A stretch of 64,000 bases of DNA from Flavobacterium psychraerolatum (GTDB lineage Bacteria; Bacteroidota; Bacteroidia; Flavobacteriales; Flavobacteriaceae): the NCBI RefSeq assembly GCF_025960985.1, contig NZ_JAOQMX010000026.1, forward strand, positions 1-64,000, read 5' to 3'. Position 1 is the stretch's first letter; each line of letters begins with the position of its first letter. Both the position numbers and the translations under genes were made by a program. Below are positions 9,201 through 17,879 of this stretch, piece by piece. Below the pieces are notes generated by a model that saw only the letters and a list, made by a program, of their open reading frames with translations, ran no database searches and was not told the DNA's origin.

Positions 9201-9662
9201 TTAGATTGGGTCTTTAAAGATGTATTGTTCATCAAATTCTATTTCAAAGACTTTTAGAAATTTCAGATATTCTTCCCTGAAGGATTCTTTTTTATGATGT
9301 TCTTCTTGATTCTGAATGTATTGAATTACTTTGGTGACATGAGATTTCGAATAAGAAAATGCACCATAGCCTTCTTGCCATTCAAATTTTACCTTTAAAA
9401 ACCGTTTTTCATTGATCCATTTAGACGAATTTCCTTTGATGTCTTGTAATAATTCTGAAATGGACTGTGATGGTCGCATTCCTATGAACAGATGAATGTG
9501 GTCTGGCATTCCGTTTATTGCAAGTAATTTGTGGTTGTTATGGTGTATTATGCCAGTGATGTATTGGTATAATTCTTTCTTGAAAGAAGGATGAATTAGG
9601 CCGTTCCTATATTTTACGGCAAAGACAAATTGAAGGTGTATTTGTGTGAAGGTATTTGCCAT
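9201..9662 (-). CDS. IS200/IS605-like Y1 (HUH) transposase, probably REP-associated
   Basis: A 153-residue single-domain Y1 transposase. The metal-binding HUH motif is in MPDHIHLFIG (about residues 52-61) and the catalytic tyrosine is in the helix VIQYIQNQEEHHKK (about residues 110-125). Both key sites are intact and the length is normal, so the protein could be active. There is no TnpB partner and no obvious second copy in the window. The terminal-hairpin-like sequences are not flanking: they lie only on the 3' side, as the long array ending 30 bases away. That is the arrangement of REP-associated (domesticated) tyrosine transposases rather than a simple insertion sequence. ATG at 9662. Confidence 0.9.
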   Translation of the reverse strand: MANTFTQIHLQFVFAVKYRNGLIHPSFKKELYQYITGIIHHNNHKLLAINGMPDHIHLFIGMRPSQSISELLQDIKGNSSKWINEKRFLKVKFEWQEGYGAFSYSKSHVTKVIQYIQNQEEHHKKESFREEYLKFLKVFEIEFDEQYIFKDPI

Positions 9663-9808
9663 AGCTTAGTTTTTTTTTCCTTGAAATTGGTCTGTAATCT
9701 AAATGTATTTGAAATTTTAAAAGTCTAATATGCAGTGTTTGTTAGTGCTACTAAGATAATTAAAATACAAACTGATTTAGAATTAAATTTACTAGATAAA
9801 CGACTATT

Positions 9809-9935
9809 CTGCCCAGGATAGAAACGGAAAGCCCGCAAGCAGGGAGCCCTTAAAAACAAATCCCCAAACAGCGACCGGAGGAAGCTCGTTTGGGGATTAT
9901 GTTTTTTTGGGTGACCTGTGCGGACTTGCAGTGTA
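9809..9935 (+). repeat. Structured intergenic element with terminator-like hairpin
   Basis: The GC-richer block in the 304-base gap between the transposase and the Nudix gene. Its left arm (GCCCAGGATAGAAACGGAAA) resembles the left arm of the dispersed elements near 43 and 59 kb. In its centre is a strong stem AATCCCCAAAC / GTTTGGGGATT (9859-9898) with A and T runs on either side, so it may also terminate transcription in both directions. The remainder of the gap, 9663-9808, shows nothing. The relation to the other elements is judged by eye only. Confidence 0.5.
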
Positions 9936-9966
9936 TAGCCTGAAATGGCAGCCAACTACTAATTTT

Positions 9967-10548
9967 CTACAAACCTAAATTGATTTTGGCATATTGTAAT
10001 AATAAAATGGTTTTGGCATCTTTGATTTCGCCACTTGCAATCATATTATATGCTTTTTCGAATGGCCATTCTAGGACTTCAATTTCTTCTTGCTCGTGTT
10101 CGAGTCCGCCACCTTCACTTACCTTCATGTTGGCTGTGTATTCGCCCACAAAAAGATATAAAATTTCGGTTACGGCACCTGGAGAAACGTAGGTTTCCAT
10201 AACTTTTTGAACATCGGTGATGCGGTAGCCTGTTTCTTCTTCGGTCTCACGGATGATGCATTGCTCGGGTTGGTCAGCATCGAGTAGGCCTGCGCATACT
10301 TCGATCAACATACCGCCTGGATTGCCGTTCAAATAGGAGGGAAGGCGAAATTGACGTGTTAAGATAATCGTTTTTAGTGCTTTGTTGTATAAAAGGATTC
10401 CTGCTCCGTTACCGCGATCGTACACTTCTCTTTTTTGCGTTATCCAAACTCCTTTTTTGTTGAGGTAGTCAAAAGTAACTTTGTTGAGTAAGTAGTAGTC
10501 GTTCGCAAGTACTTCTGTTTTTTGTATTTTTATAGTAAGGTTTTCCAT
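9967..10548 (-). CDS. nudK: Nudix hydrolase, NudK-like (GDP-mannose pyrophosphatase family)
   Basis: A 193-residue Nudix enzyme. The Nudix box is GLLDADQPEQCIIRETEEETGY, split here as GLLDADQPEQC (loop) and IIRETEEETGY (helix); the RETEEETG core supplies the metal-binding glutamates. The upstream strand-rich part with AGILLYNKALKTIILTRQFR, and the downstream YVSPGAVTEILYLFVGEY and GEIKDAKTILLLQY, match E. coli NudK, which hydrolyses GDP-mannose and related sugar nucleotides. A Gln takes the place of the first Glu of the box. Activity on GDP-mannose is inferred from family membership. A terminator separates it from purA, so it needs its own promoter. Confidence 0.88.
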   Translation of the reverse strand: MENLTIKIQKTEVLANDYYLLNKVTFDYLNKKGVWITQKREVYDRGNGAGILLYNKALKTIILTRQFRLPSYLNGNPGGMLIEVCAGLLDADQPEQCIIRETEEETGYRITDVQKVMETYVSPGAVTEILYLFVGEYTANMKVSEGGGLEHEQEEIEVLEWPFEKAYNMIASGEIKDAKTILLLQYAKINLGL

Positions 10549-10561
10549 GGTATATTTTGGG

Positions 10562-10594
10562 TAAAAAAAACGCTCTGAAAATTCAGAGCGTTTG
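10562..10594 (-). terminator. Terminator after purA
   Basis: Perfect hairpin AACGCTCTGAA / TTCAGAGCGTT followed on the minus strand by a run of eight T. It lies between the purA stop and the Nudix start. Confidence 0.9.
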
Positions 10595-10597
10595 GTA

Positions 10598-11869
10598 TTA
10601 TTTAAGTATCGTTTGTTTTCTGTCTGGACCTACAGAAACTATTTTGATAGGTACTTCAACCTCTTTCTCAATAAAGTCAATATATTCTTTTAATTCAATA
10701 GGCAACTCATCATAAGTTGTCATTCCTGTTAAATCTTGTTTCCATCCTTTGAACTCTTTGTAAACAGGAGTTACATTTTCTGGCTCGATGTTGTAAGGGA
10801 AATGACTGATTTCTTTTCCTTTATATTGGTATGATGTACATATTTTCAAGGTATCAAAACCAGAAAGCACATCACCTTTCATCATCATTAATTGTGTTAC
10901 TCCATTTACTTGAACAGCATATTTTAAAGCTACGATATCCAACCATCCGCAACGTCTTTGTCTTCCTGTTACCGATCCAAATTCGTTACCAACTCTTGCC
11001 ATTGTAGAACCATCTTCGTCAAAAAGTTCTGTTGGGAAAGGTCCGCTACCTACACGTGTAGTGTATGCTTTGAAGATTCCGTATACTTCTTTGATTTTGT
11101 TTGGTGCAATTCCAAGACCTGTACAAGCTCCTGCAGCTGTTGTGTTTGAAGAAGTTACAAATGGATACGTTCCAAAATCTACATCAAGCAAAGAACCTTG
11201 CGCTCCTTCACATAAGATTGATTTACCTGCTTTTTGAGCTTGGTACATGTATTCTTCACTATCAATAAAGTCTAGTTTTTTGATTTCTTCGATCGACTCA
11301 AAAAATTCAGCTTCTAGTTCTTCTAAGTTGTATTCTAATTCTACACCGTGGAAAGCAATCATAGCTTGGTGCTTCTCTGCAAGTGCACGGTATCTTTCTT
11401 TGAAGTCTTCCAATTCGATATCACCAACTCTTAGGCCATTACGACCTGTTTTGTCCATGTATGTTGGTCCAATTCCTTTAAGAGTAGAACCAATTTTAGC
11501 TTTACCTTTTGAAGCTTCAGAAGCTGCATCAAGCAAACGGTGGGTAGGCAATATTAAGTGTGCTTTTCTAGAAATGATTAATTTCTTTTTGATATCGATA
11601 TTGAATTTTGCTAATCCTTCGATTTCTTTTTGGAAAACAACTGGGTCAATTACGACTCCGTTTCCAATCACGTTTACCGCAGTTTTATGAAAAATTCCAG
11701 AAGGGATAGTTCTCAATACGTGTTTTATACCATCAAATTCTAAAGTATGTCCTGCGTTTGGTCCTCCTTGAAAACGAGCAATGATGTCATAATTTGAGGT
11801 AAGAACGTCAACAATTTTTCCTTTTCCTTCATCTCCCCATTGTAATCCTAGTAATAAATCTACGGTCAT
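10598..11869 (-). CDS. purA: Adenylosuccinate synthetase
   Basis: A GTP-dependent enzyme joining IMP and aspartate to make adenylosuccinate, the first committed step to AMP. At 423 residues it has the usual length. Recognised motifs are the N-terminal P-loop region LLLGLQWGDEGKGKIVDVL, GGPNAGHTLEFDG, the IMP-binding GPTYMDKTGRNGLRVGD, the ITSSNTTAAGACTGLG-type segment (here VTSSNTTAAGACTGLG) and the arginine loop RVGSGPFPTEL. Cytosolic homodimer. It is preceded by fur in the same direction with an 89-base gap, and its own terminator follows. Confidence 0.98.
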   Translation of the reverse strand: MTVDLLLGLQWGDEGKGKIVDVLTSNYDIIARFQGGPNAGHTLEFDGIKHVLRTIPSGIFHKTAVNVIGNGVVIDPVVFQKEIEGLAKFNIDIKKKLIISRKAHLILPTHRLLDAASEASKGKAKIGSTLKGIGPTYMDKTGRNGLRVGDIELEDFKERYRALAEKHQAMIAFHGVELEYNLEELEAEFFESIEEIKKLDFIDSEEYMYQAQKAGKSILCEGAQGSLLDVDFGTYPFVTSSNTTAAGACTGLGIAPNKIKEVYGIFKAYTTRVGSGPFPTELFDEDGSTMARVGNEFGSVTGRQRRCGWLDIVALKYAVQVNGVTQLMMMKGDVLSGFDTLKICTSYQYKGKEISHFPYNIEPENVTPVYKEFKGWKQDLTGMTTYDELPIELKEYIDFIEKEVEVPIKIVSVGPDRKQTILK

Positions 11870-11958
11870 TTTAATTTCTTTATTAAATCGTTAATCTGTT
11901 TTGATGGTCAGACACAGTTAGGCTCAACCTTATTATATAAACTAAATATTTCTTATGC

Positions 11959-12468
11959 TTATTTTTCTTCTTCCTTATCAACTGTTGCTTCTATTTCAGT
12001 AGTTTGTTCTACTACTGGTTTTTTTTTGGCACCGTAAAAGTACAAGGAATGATTGGTAATATCTACATCAAATATCTCTTCGATTGTTTTTTTGATGATT
12101 TGGATTCTTGGATCACAAAATTCTACTACTTCACCGGTATCGGTCATAATTAGGTGATCGTGTTGCTTGTCAAAATAGGACTTTTCATAATGTGCTTGAT
12201 TTTGACCAAACTGGTGTTTGCGAACCAAGGCACAATCCAAAAGTAATTCTATTGTGTTGTATAAGGTAGCACGACTCACACGATAGTTTTTGTTCTTCAT
12301 TTTGATGTATAAATTTTCTACATCAAAATGTTCTTCACTGTCGTATATTTCCTGAAGGATAGCATAACGTTCTGGCGTTTTTCTATGTCCTTTATTCTCA
12401 AGATACATTGTAAAAACATTTTTTACAATTTCTTGGTTTTTGTTGTTATCTGTGGAAATGAGTGTCAT
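11959..12468 (-). CDS. fur: Fur family metal-dependent repressor (Fur/PerR-like)
   Basis: A 169-residue winged-helix metalloregulator. The DNA-binding part carries [16 protein letters not shown] and [22 protein letters not shown] (recognition helix at SRATLYNT). The dimer/metal part carries [20 protein letters not shown] with the His-rich metal site, followed by VVEFCDP. There is only one Cys in that region and no CxxC pair, so the structural zinc site of many Fur and PerR proteins is absent. The acidic tail (about 20 residues) is extra. The start at ATG 12468 is chosen over a TTG three codons upstream. Whether it senses iron, zinc or peroxide is not decided by the sequence. Confidence 0.9.
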   Translation of the reverse strand: MTLISTDNNKNQEIVKNVFTMYLENKGHRKTPERYAILQEIYDSEEHFDVENLYIKMKNKNYRVSRATLYNTIELLLDCALVRKHQFGQNQAHYEKSYFDKQHDHLIMTDTGEVVEFCDPRIQIIKKTIEEIFDVDITNHSLYFYGAKKKPVVEQTTEIEATVDKEEEK

Positions 12469-12474
12469 ATTTGG

Positions 12475-12482
12475 CAAAGATA
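12475..12482 (-). promoter_or_regulatory. Possible -7 box immediately upstream of fur
   Basis: Reads TATCTTTG on the minus strand (TAnnTTTG). It ends only 7 bases from the ATG at 12468, which would give a nearly leaderless transcript. No -33 TTG is seen, so this may be chance. Confidence 0.3.
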
Positions 12483-12598
12483 AATTATTATTTTAATAGT
12501 TCCGTAGGATTGAATTGAATTTTGTAAAATTCAACAAAAAATAGTCCTAAATTTCCTGTTTAGATAGTATTGGAAAGAACCCTTTTTTTGAATAAAAT

Positions 12599-12622
12599 TC
12601 ACGCTTTCGCGAAAGCGTGAAG
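12599..12622. repeat. Perfect 24-base palindrome
   Basis: TTCACGCTTTCGCGAAAGCGTGAA reads identically on both strands (two 12-base arms, no loop). It lies between the relA stop and the fur start. The flanking sequence lacks a strong T run after the dyad on the minus strand (ATTTTATTC), so it is either a weak relA terminator or a protein-binding or dispersed palindromic site. Confidence 0.85.
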
Positions 12623-12657
12623 AATCAATTAAAAATAGAGTTTAATATGAGTTAATT

Positions 12658-14892
12658 TTAATTGGTGTACACGCGGGTTACTTTGTCTACTCCGTCAATT
12701 TTCTTGATATTGTCTATTAATTTCTTTAAAATACTGTTGTTTTGAACAATTACAATTACTTGTCCTTTGAAAAGTCCAGCATCACCACTCAAGGAAATAC
12801 TTTGGATGTTTACATTCATATTGTTCGAAATCACTTTTGTTAATTCATTGGTGAGTCCTTTCGTATCCATACCGGTTATGTTGAGCATGGCTTTGAATTC
12901 TTGTCGAGTGGAGTCTATCCATTTGGCAGGCATGATTCGGTATGCGTAATTAGACTGTAAAGAAATAGCATTGGGGCAATCTTTTTTGTGGACCTTGATT
13001 CCTTCGTTAATGGTTACAAAGCCAAAAACATCATCTCCAGGTATTGGGTTACAACAAGCGGATAATTTATAATCTAATTTGTCTTGTTTTTTTCCAAAAA
13101 CCAACATATCGTAATTATGATTTAAGATATGTTTGTGGATGTCTGGATCTGCAGTTTTTTCAGAGCGTTTTATTTTATTTTTGAAAAAATTAATTAAGGT
13201 ATTTCCTTTTTGAGAGGCATAATCTTTTAATTGCTGATTTTCAATTGATCCTACACCTACACGATAAAACAAATCCAAACTAGTTTTTAGATTGAAAAAG
13301 TTCACCATTTCATTAACAGTAGTTTCATTCAAAGTAACTTTTAAATGTTTCAGTTTTCGTGTAAGCAGTTCTTTACCGTCTTCTGCTATCTTTTTAGTAT
13401 TTTCATTTAGAACATTTTTAATTTTTGTCTTAGCTCGTGATGTAGTTACATAATCTAGCCAGTTTGCAGTAGGTTTTTGGTTTGGAGAAGTGATTATTTC
13501 TACTTGGTCTCCACTTTTTAGTTCGTAATTTAACGGTACAAGTTTTCCGTTCACGCGCGTGCCTCGCGTTGTAATTCCGATTTCTGAATGGATGCTAAAA
13601 GCAAAGTCTAATGAGGTTGCACCCTTTGGTAGGGATTTGATGTCTCCTTTTGGTGTGAAAATATATATTTCTTTTGAATATAAATTCATTTTGAAATCTT
13701 CCACAAAATCCACTGCGTTAGATTCCGCATTTTCGATGGCTTCTCTTAGAAGGTTGAGCCAAACATCTAAGCCATGTTCTTCGTCTCCACCATTTTTATA
13801 TTTGTAATGGGCTGCATATCCTTTTTCCGCAATTTCGTCCATTCGCTCGCTGCGTACTTGTACTTCTACCCAGCGACCTTTTGGTCCCATAACAGTAATA
13901 TGTAATGCTTCATAACCTGTTGATTTTGGAGATGATATCCAATCGCGCAAGCGGCTAGGGCTAGGCCTATAATGATCTGTTACAATCGAATAGATTTTCC
14001 ATGCAATAAATTTTTCATCGTGTGGGATGGACTTGTAGACGATACGCAAAGCGAATTTATCATATACTTGATCAAACCCTACATTTTGAGCTTGCATTTT
14101 TCTACGAATAGAATAGATTGATTTGGGACGACCTTTAATGATGTAGTCAATTCCTTCAATGTCTAATGAAGCTTTTAAGATAGCAGATATATCTTTTATG
14201 TAATTGTCTTGCTGTTCCTTTGTCTCTTTTATTTTACTTACAATTTCGTTGTAAATTTTGGGTTCTGTATATTTTAATCCTAGATCCTCAAGCTTAGTCT
14301 TAATATTGTATAATCCTAATCGATGGGCAAGTGGTGCATAAATATATAAGGTTTCTGAGGCAATTTTTTCTTGTTTATAATCATCCATGGAGTCCATGGT
14401 TTGCATATTGTGAAGTCTGTCAGCTATTTTGATTAGGATTACACGTACATCATCATTTAGTGTTAATATCATTTTACGAAAATTCTCGGCTTGCATCGAG
14501 ACTTTCATGTCTTTTTGTACCAATGATATTTTAGTAAGTCCTTCAACTAGTTGCGCTACTTTTGGATTGAACAATCGTTCGATGTCCTTGACTGTTATCG
14601 GTGTGTCTTCTACAACATCGTGCATTAATGCCGCGGCTATTGAAGTTGCTCCCAAACCAATTTCTGAAGCTACTATTTTTGCAACAGCAATAGGATGAAA
14701 TATATAGGCTTCGCCCGATTTACGGCGTTGCTCTTTGTGTGCGTCAACGGCTACATCAAATGCTTTTCTAATGAGTTTTTTGTCCTCAGAGGATAAAGTT
14801 TGGTAGCTGATGCGAAGTAATTCCTTGTATTCTTGAGCAATAGCTTTATTTTCTTTCTCGATGTCGATTTCTATCATAACTGGGGTGTTCAT
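12658..14892 (-). CDS. relA: Bifunctional (p)ppGpp synthetase/hydrolase, RelA/SpoT type
   Basis: A 744-residue long RSH stringent-response enzyme. Domains in order: HD hydrolase (about residues 50-200, with AALMHDVVEDT, and REHRLHNMQT-type helix here IADRLHNMQTMD), pppGpp synthetase (about 240-370, with STGYEALHITV and EVQVRSERMDEIAEKGYAAH), TGS (about 405-470, IYIFTPKGDIKSLPKGAT), a helical and zinc-finger-like linker with Cys-Cys at SACCNPIPGDDV, and a C-terminal ACT domain (about 665-744). The intact HD motif argues for a bifunctional Rel-type enzyme making and degrading (p)ppGpp. Cytosolic and ribosome-associated. ATG at 14892. Confidence 0.96.
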   Translation of the reverse strand: MNTPVMIEIDIEKENKAIAQEYKELLRISYQTLSSEDKKLIRKAFDVAVDAHKEQRRKSGEAYIFHPIAVAKIVASEIGLGATSIAAALMHDVVEDTPITVKDIERLFNPKVAQLVEGLTKISLVQKDMKVSMQAENFRKMILTLNDDVRVILIKIADRLHNMQTMDSMDDYKQEKIASETLYIYAPLAHRLGLYNIKTKLEDLGLKYTEPKIYNEIVSKIKETKEQQDNYIKDISAILKASLDIEGIDYIIKGRPKSIYSIRRKMQAQNVGFDQVYDKFALRIVYKSIPHDEKFIAWKIYSIVTDHYRPSPSRLRDWISSPKSTGYEALHITVMGPKGRWVEVQVRSERMDEIAEKGYAAHYKYKNGGDEEHGLDVWLNLLREAIENAESNAVDFVEDFKMNLYSKEIYIFTPKGDIKSLPKGATSLDFAFSIHSEIGITTRGTRVNGKLVPLNYELKSGDQVEIITSPNQKPTANWLDYVTTSRAKTKIKNVLNENTKKIAEDGKELLTRKLKHLKVTLNETTVNEMVNFFNLKTSLDLFYRVGVGSIENQQLKDYASQKGNTLINFFKNKIKRSEKTADPDIHKHILNHNYDMLVFGKKQDKLDYKLSACCNPIPGDDVFGFVTINEGIKVHKKDCPNAISLQSNYAYRIMPAKWIDSTRQEFKAMLNITGMDTKGLTNELTKVISNNMNVNIQSISLSGDAGLFKGQVIVIVQNNSILKKLIDNIKKIDGVDKVTRVYTN

Positions 14893-15105
14893 TATTTAAA
14901 AATAAGTATAAGTTACGATATATGCAAGAGAAAGAGAAAGCTAATTTTGATAGAATAAATTAAGGTACGTCTAAGCACAAACAAGTCTGTTTTTGATTAA
15001 CAGATGTTCATTGTTAGTTTTTTTAATCATGGGAATGTATAGAGTAAAAAGTTTTTTTTGTTAAAATATCTACTTCAGTTGTTTAGCAATTGAATATTTG
15101 CAGTT

Positions 15106-15891
15106 TTAAAAACCTCGCTGCCTTTTTGCTTCAAAAATTAAGATAGCTGCTGCGACGGATACATTCATGCTATCGATCTCACCTTGCATAGGGATGATTA
15201 TATTTTGTGTTGCAGCATCACGCCATTCTTGAGTCAGACCAGTAGCTTCTGTGCCCACAACAAGAGCAGTAGGTGTCGTATAGTCTTGCGTGTGATACGA
15301 GGTCGAATTTTGTAATGTAGCGCAATAGAAATTGATGTTTTTTCCTTTTAGATAATTTATTATTTCAGCAGTTGTTCCTGTAGCGATTTGATTGGTAAAC
15401 AAACAGCCCACGCTAGAGCGTACTATATTTGGGTTGTATAGATCACTTTTGGGGTTTGCGATAATTACTGCATCTAGGTTTGCAGCATCGGCGGTACGCA
15501 ACAAGGCTCCAATGTTTCCAGGTTTTTCGGGTGCTTCAGCAATTAGAATTAATGGATTGTCAGATAATTTTAAATCGGAAAGCTGCATTGATTTTGTTTC
15601 AGCTATTGCCAAAATGCCCTCGGTAGTATCACGATAGGCTAGCTTTTGAAAAACTTCTTTGTTGATTTCAATGAAGTCGACCGATTTTATAACCTTTTTT
15701 GCTTCGATTTCGGTACATATTTCAGGGTAGAAAAGTACCGTTTGAATCGTGTACCCTCCCTTAATAGCGATTTCAATTTCTCGCTTTCCTTCAATGATAA
15801 AAGTACCGGTTTGTTTGCGGTTTTTAGCTTTATCTTGTAGTAAAACAAGTGATTTTATATAAGGATTTTGGATGGAGGATATTTGTTTCAA
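15106..15891 (-). CDS. SpoU/TrmH family RNA 2'-O-methyltransferase
   Basis: A 261-residue SPOUT methyltransferase. The N-terminal substrate-binding domain (about 1-95, SSIQNPYIKSLVLLQDKAKNR and FIIEGKREI) is followed by the knotted SAM-binding domain. The latter carries motifs LIAEAPEKPGNIGALLRTAD, VRSSVGCLFTNQI, LVVGTEATGL and IPMQGEIDSMNVSVAAAILIFE. The target is probably 23S rRNA or tRNA ribose; which nucleotide cannot be told. The start is a TTG at 15891: no in-frame ATG lies nearby and the N-terminus fits the family from this point. Confidence 0.9.
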   Translation of the reverse strand: MKQISSIQNPYIKSLVLLQDKAKNRKQTGTFIIEGKREIEIAIKGGYTIQTVLFYPEICTEIEAKKVIKSVDFIEINKEVFQKLAYRDTTEGILAIAETKSMQLSDLKLSDNPLILIAEAPEKPGNIGALLRTADAANLDAVIIANPKSDLYNPNIVRSSVGCLFTNQIATGTTAEIINYLKGKNINFYCATLQNSTSYHTQDYTTPTALVVGTEATGLTQEWRDAATQNIIIPMQGEIDSMNVSVAAAILIFEAKRQRGF

Positions 15892-16087
15892 TTGCTGGTA
15901 TTTATGGGGTTATCTATAAAAGTAATCTACATTAAGCTCTTAGTTTTTTTACAACCTACTTTACTTGATGTTACTTTTGATTAAAAGGGAAACGATTTCA
16001 AAAGGCTAAGATACTATAGATTTTTATAATTTAAAATACATTCGTGAGAACGCTAGTAAAATAAGGGGTATTCTGTTTCTAATTGGT

Positions 16088-16095
16088 TACTTTTG
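16088..16095 (+). promoter_or_regulatory. -7 box upstream of the TRIC channel gene
   Basis: TACTTTTG matches TAnnTTTG and ends 29 bases before the ATG at 16124. The -33 element is weak. Confidence 0.5.
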
Positions 16096-16123
16096 CGTTT
16101 TTTAATTTAGTGTACTTGGTTCT

Positions 16124-16726
16124 ATGTTTTATTTAATTCAAATTATTGGTATTTTGGCTTTCTCCATGTCTGGAGCGTTAACAGCAATGAACAAAAGAAT
16201 GGATGCTTTTGGGATTTTTATCATCGCTTTTGTAACGGCTTTGGGAGGTGGTACTTTAAGAGATGTCTTAATAGGAAAGACACCTGTAAGCTGGATGGAA
16301 GATTTACTTTACGTAGAATTGGTAATTGCAGGTTTTGTACTAGCAATCATTTTTAGAAAAAAATTAGAATACCTACGAGTTTCTTTTTTCTTATTTGATA
16401 CCATTGGATTGGGAGTTTTTACTTTAATAGGACTTGAGAAAGGAATTGGTATTGGACTTCATCCCGTAATTTGTATTGCTATTGGTACTATGACTGCTTG
16501 TTTTGGAGGTGTAATTCGCGATATTTTATGTAATGAAATTCCAGTTATTTTTCGAAAAGAAGTCTATGCTACTATTTGTATTTTTGGTGGAATTATATTT
16601 TTTGGTTTAAAAGAATTTAATTTAAATGAAGATATTTTGTATTTGATTACTTCATCTGTGATTATTGGAATTAGATTATTGGCAGTGCAATTCAAATGGT
16701 CTTTACCTACTTTGCAACACAAATAA
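16124..16726 (+). CDS. Trimeric intracellular cation channel (TRIC) family protein
   Basis: A 200-residue inner-membrane protein of the YadS/UPF0126 family. It has about seven hydrophobic segments and the two internally repeated signatures ALGGGTLRDVLIG (near residue 45) and CFGGVIRDILCNEIPVIF (near residue 127). In prokaryotic TRIC channels these form the kinked pore helices of a trimeric K+ channel. The protein is full length. It precedes the polysaccharide block but is separated from it by 172 bases and is not obviously related. Confidence 0.9.
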   Translation: MFYLIQIIGILAFSMSGALTAMNKRMDAFGIFIIAFVTALGGGTLRDVLIGKTPVSWMEDLLYVELVIAGFVLAIIFRKKLEYLRVSFFLFDTIGLGVFTLIGLEKGIGIGLHPVICIAIGTMTACFGGVIRDILCNEIPVIFRKEVYATICIFGGIIFFGLKEFNLNEDILYLITSSVIIGIRLLAVQFKWSLPTLQHK

Positions 16727-16898
16727 ATTCTACCTTAAATTTTCTATTTGAAGCCTAGATTACCATAGTATTAAATAGTTTTTTTCGAATTAAATAAAAC
16801 GACTCCGCTTTATATCCTTATTTTGTGATGATTATTCTGTTGATGGGGATTTTAGTCTGTAAAATCGATAAAAAGTCTTATTTTCACATTTTAATATA

Positions 16899-17879
16899 TT
16901 GTACGTTGTGAATCAATACCAAGTAAAACTATATCAAACTTCTAATTATAAGCAATGGAATGACTTTGTTGGGCAAGCCATGAATGCTACCTTTTTATTT
17001 CATCGTGATTTTATGGAGTATCATCAAGAACGATTTGAAGATTGCTCTTTGATGGTTTTTGAAGGTGAAAAAATAGTTGCTATTATCCCCGCCAATAGAG
17101 TAGGTGATACGGTATATTCTCATCAAGGGTTAAGCTATGGTGGATTGGTGATTAAAGAACTTAGAATAAAAGATTATTTATTGGTATTGAAAGCTGTCTT
17201 GTTTTTTTTGAATTCAAAAAATATATTGATTTTAGACTTGAAAATAATTCCTAAAATATATAATCAGACATTATGTGATGAAATCGATTATGCTTTTTTT
17301 GTATTACAGTCCACTATTTATAGAGCAGACGCTTATTTGGTAATCGATATGATATGTCCTTATGAGCCAAATAGAAATAGAAAAAGAGCCTTGAAAAAAG
17401 CTACTTTACTTCAGATTGAAATCAAAGAAGAACTAGATTATACTACATTTTGGAAGACTATTTTAACACCTAATTTGCAGGAACGCTTTGGTGTAATTCC
17501 TGTGCATTCCTATAAAGAAATAAAAAAGCTAGCAGAATTATTTCCTAAAAATATTAAACTCTTTAATGCTTACCAAGGCGATGTTTTAAAAGCAGGTGTA
17601 GTTATTTTTTTGATGAGTGGGGTTGTACATTTTCAGTACAGTTCTGGCGGAGCTGATCGTACAGATACTGCAGCATTGGATATACTATTTGATTATATTA
17701 TTCAAAAATATGCCGATAATCGGTATGTGAGTTTTGGTAGCTCGACAGAAAATGGTGGCTTAAAGTTAAATAGTGGATTGGCTTACTGGAAAGAAAGCTT
17801 TGGTGCTAAGACAACTGTTCAAAATTATTATCGGGTGGAAACTAAAAATTATAATAGACTAGATATTCCATTATTATGA
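16899..17879 (+). CDS. FemAB/GNAT-fold N-acyltransferase in polysaccharide block
   Basis: A 326-residue protein resembling FemAB-like tandem GNAT acyltransferases. Its C-terminal half carries [45 protein letters not shown] and a final [17 protein letters not shown] stretch, the usual acyl-CoA-fold layout. It overlaps the downstream aminotransferase by four bases (ATGA), so the two are translationally coupled. The likely job is acylating the amino group that the neighbour installs on a nucleotide sugar; this is inference from context. Start uncertain: TTG at 16899 or GTG at 16908; no ATG suits. Confidence 0.8.
   Translation: MYVVNQYQVKLYQTSNYKQWNDFVGQAMNATFLFHRDFMEYHQERFEDCSLMVFEGEKIVAIIPANRVGDTVYSHQGLSYGGLVIKELRIKDYLLVLKAVLFFLNSKNILILDLKIIPKIYNQTLCDEIDYAFFVLQSTIYRADAYLVIDMICPYEPNRNRKRALKKATLLQIEIKEELDYTTFWKTILTPNLQERFGVIPVHSYKEIKKLAELFPKNIKLFNAYQGDVLKAGVVIFLMSGVVHFQYSSGGADRTDTAALDILFDYIIQKYADNRYVSFGSSTENGGLKLNSGLAYWKESFGAKTTVQNYYRVETKNYNRLDIPLL

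Noticed and set aside
9725..9955. 76-codon minus-strand frame upstream of the transposase
   Set aside because: It spans the hairpin element at 9809-9935 and its residues follow that palindrome rather than a protein pattern.
12599..12622. Fur box for autoregulation of fur
   Set aside because: The palindrome does not resemble the GATAATGATwATCATTATC consensus and is 131 bases or more from the start codon.
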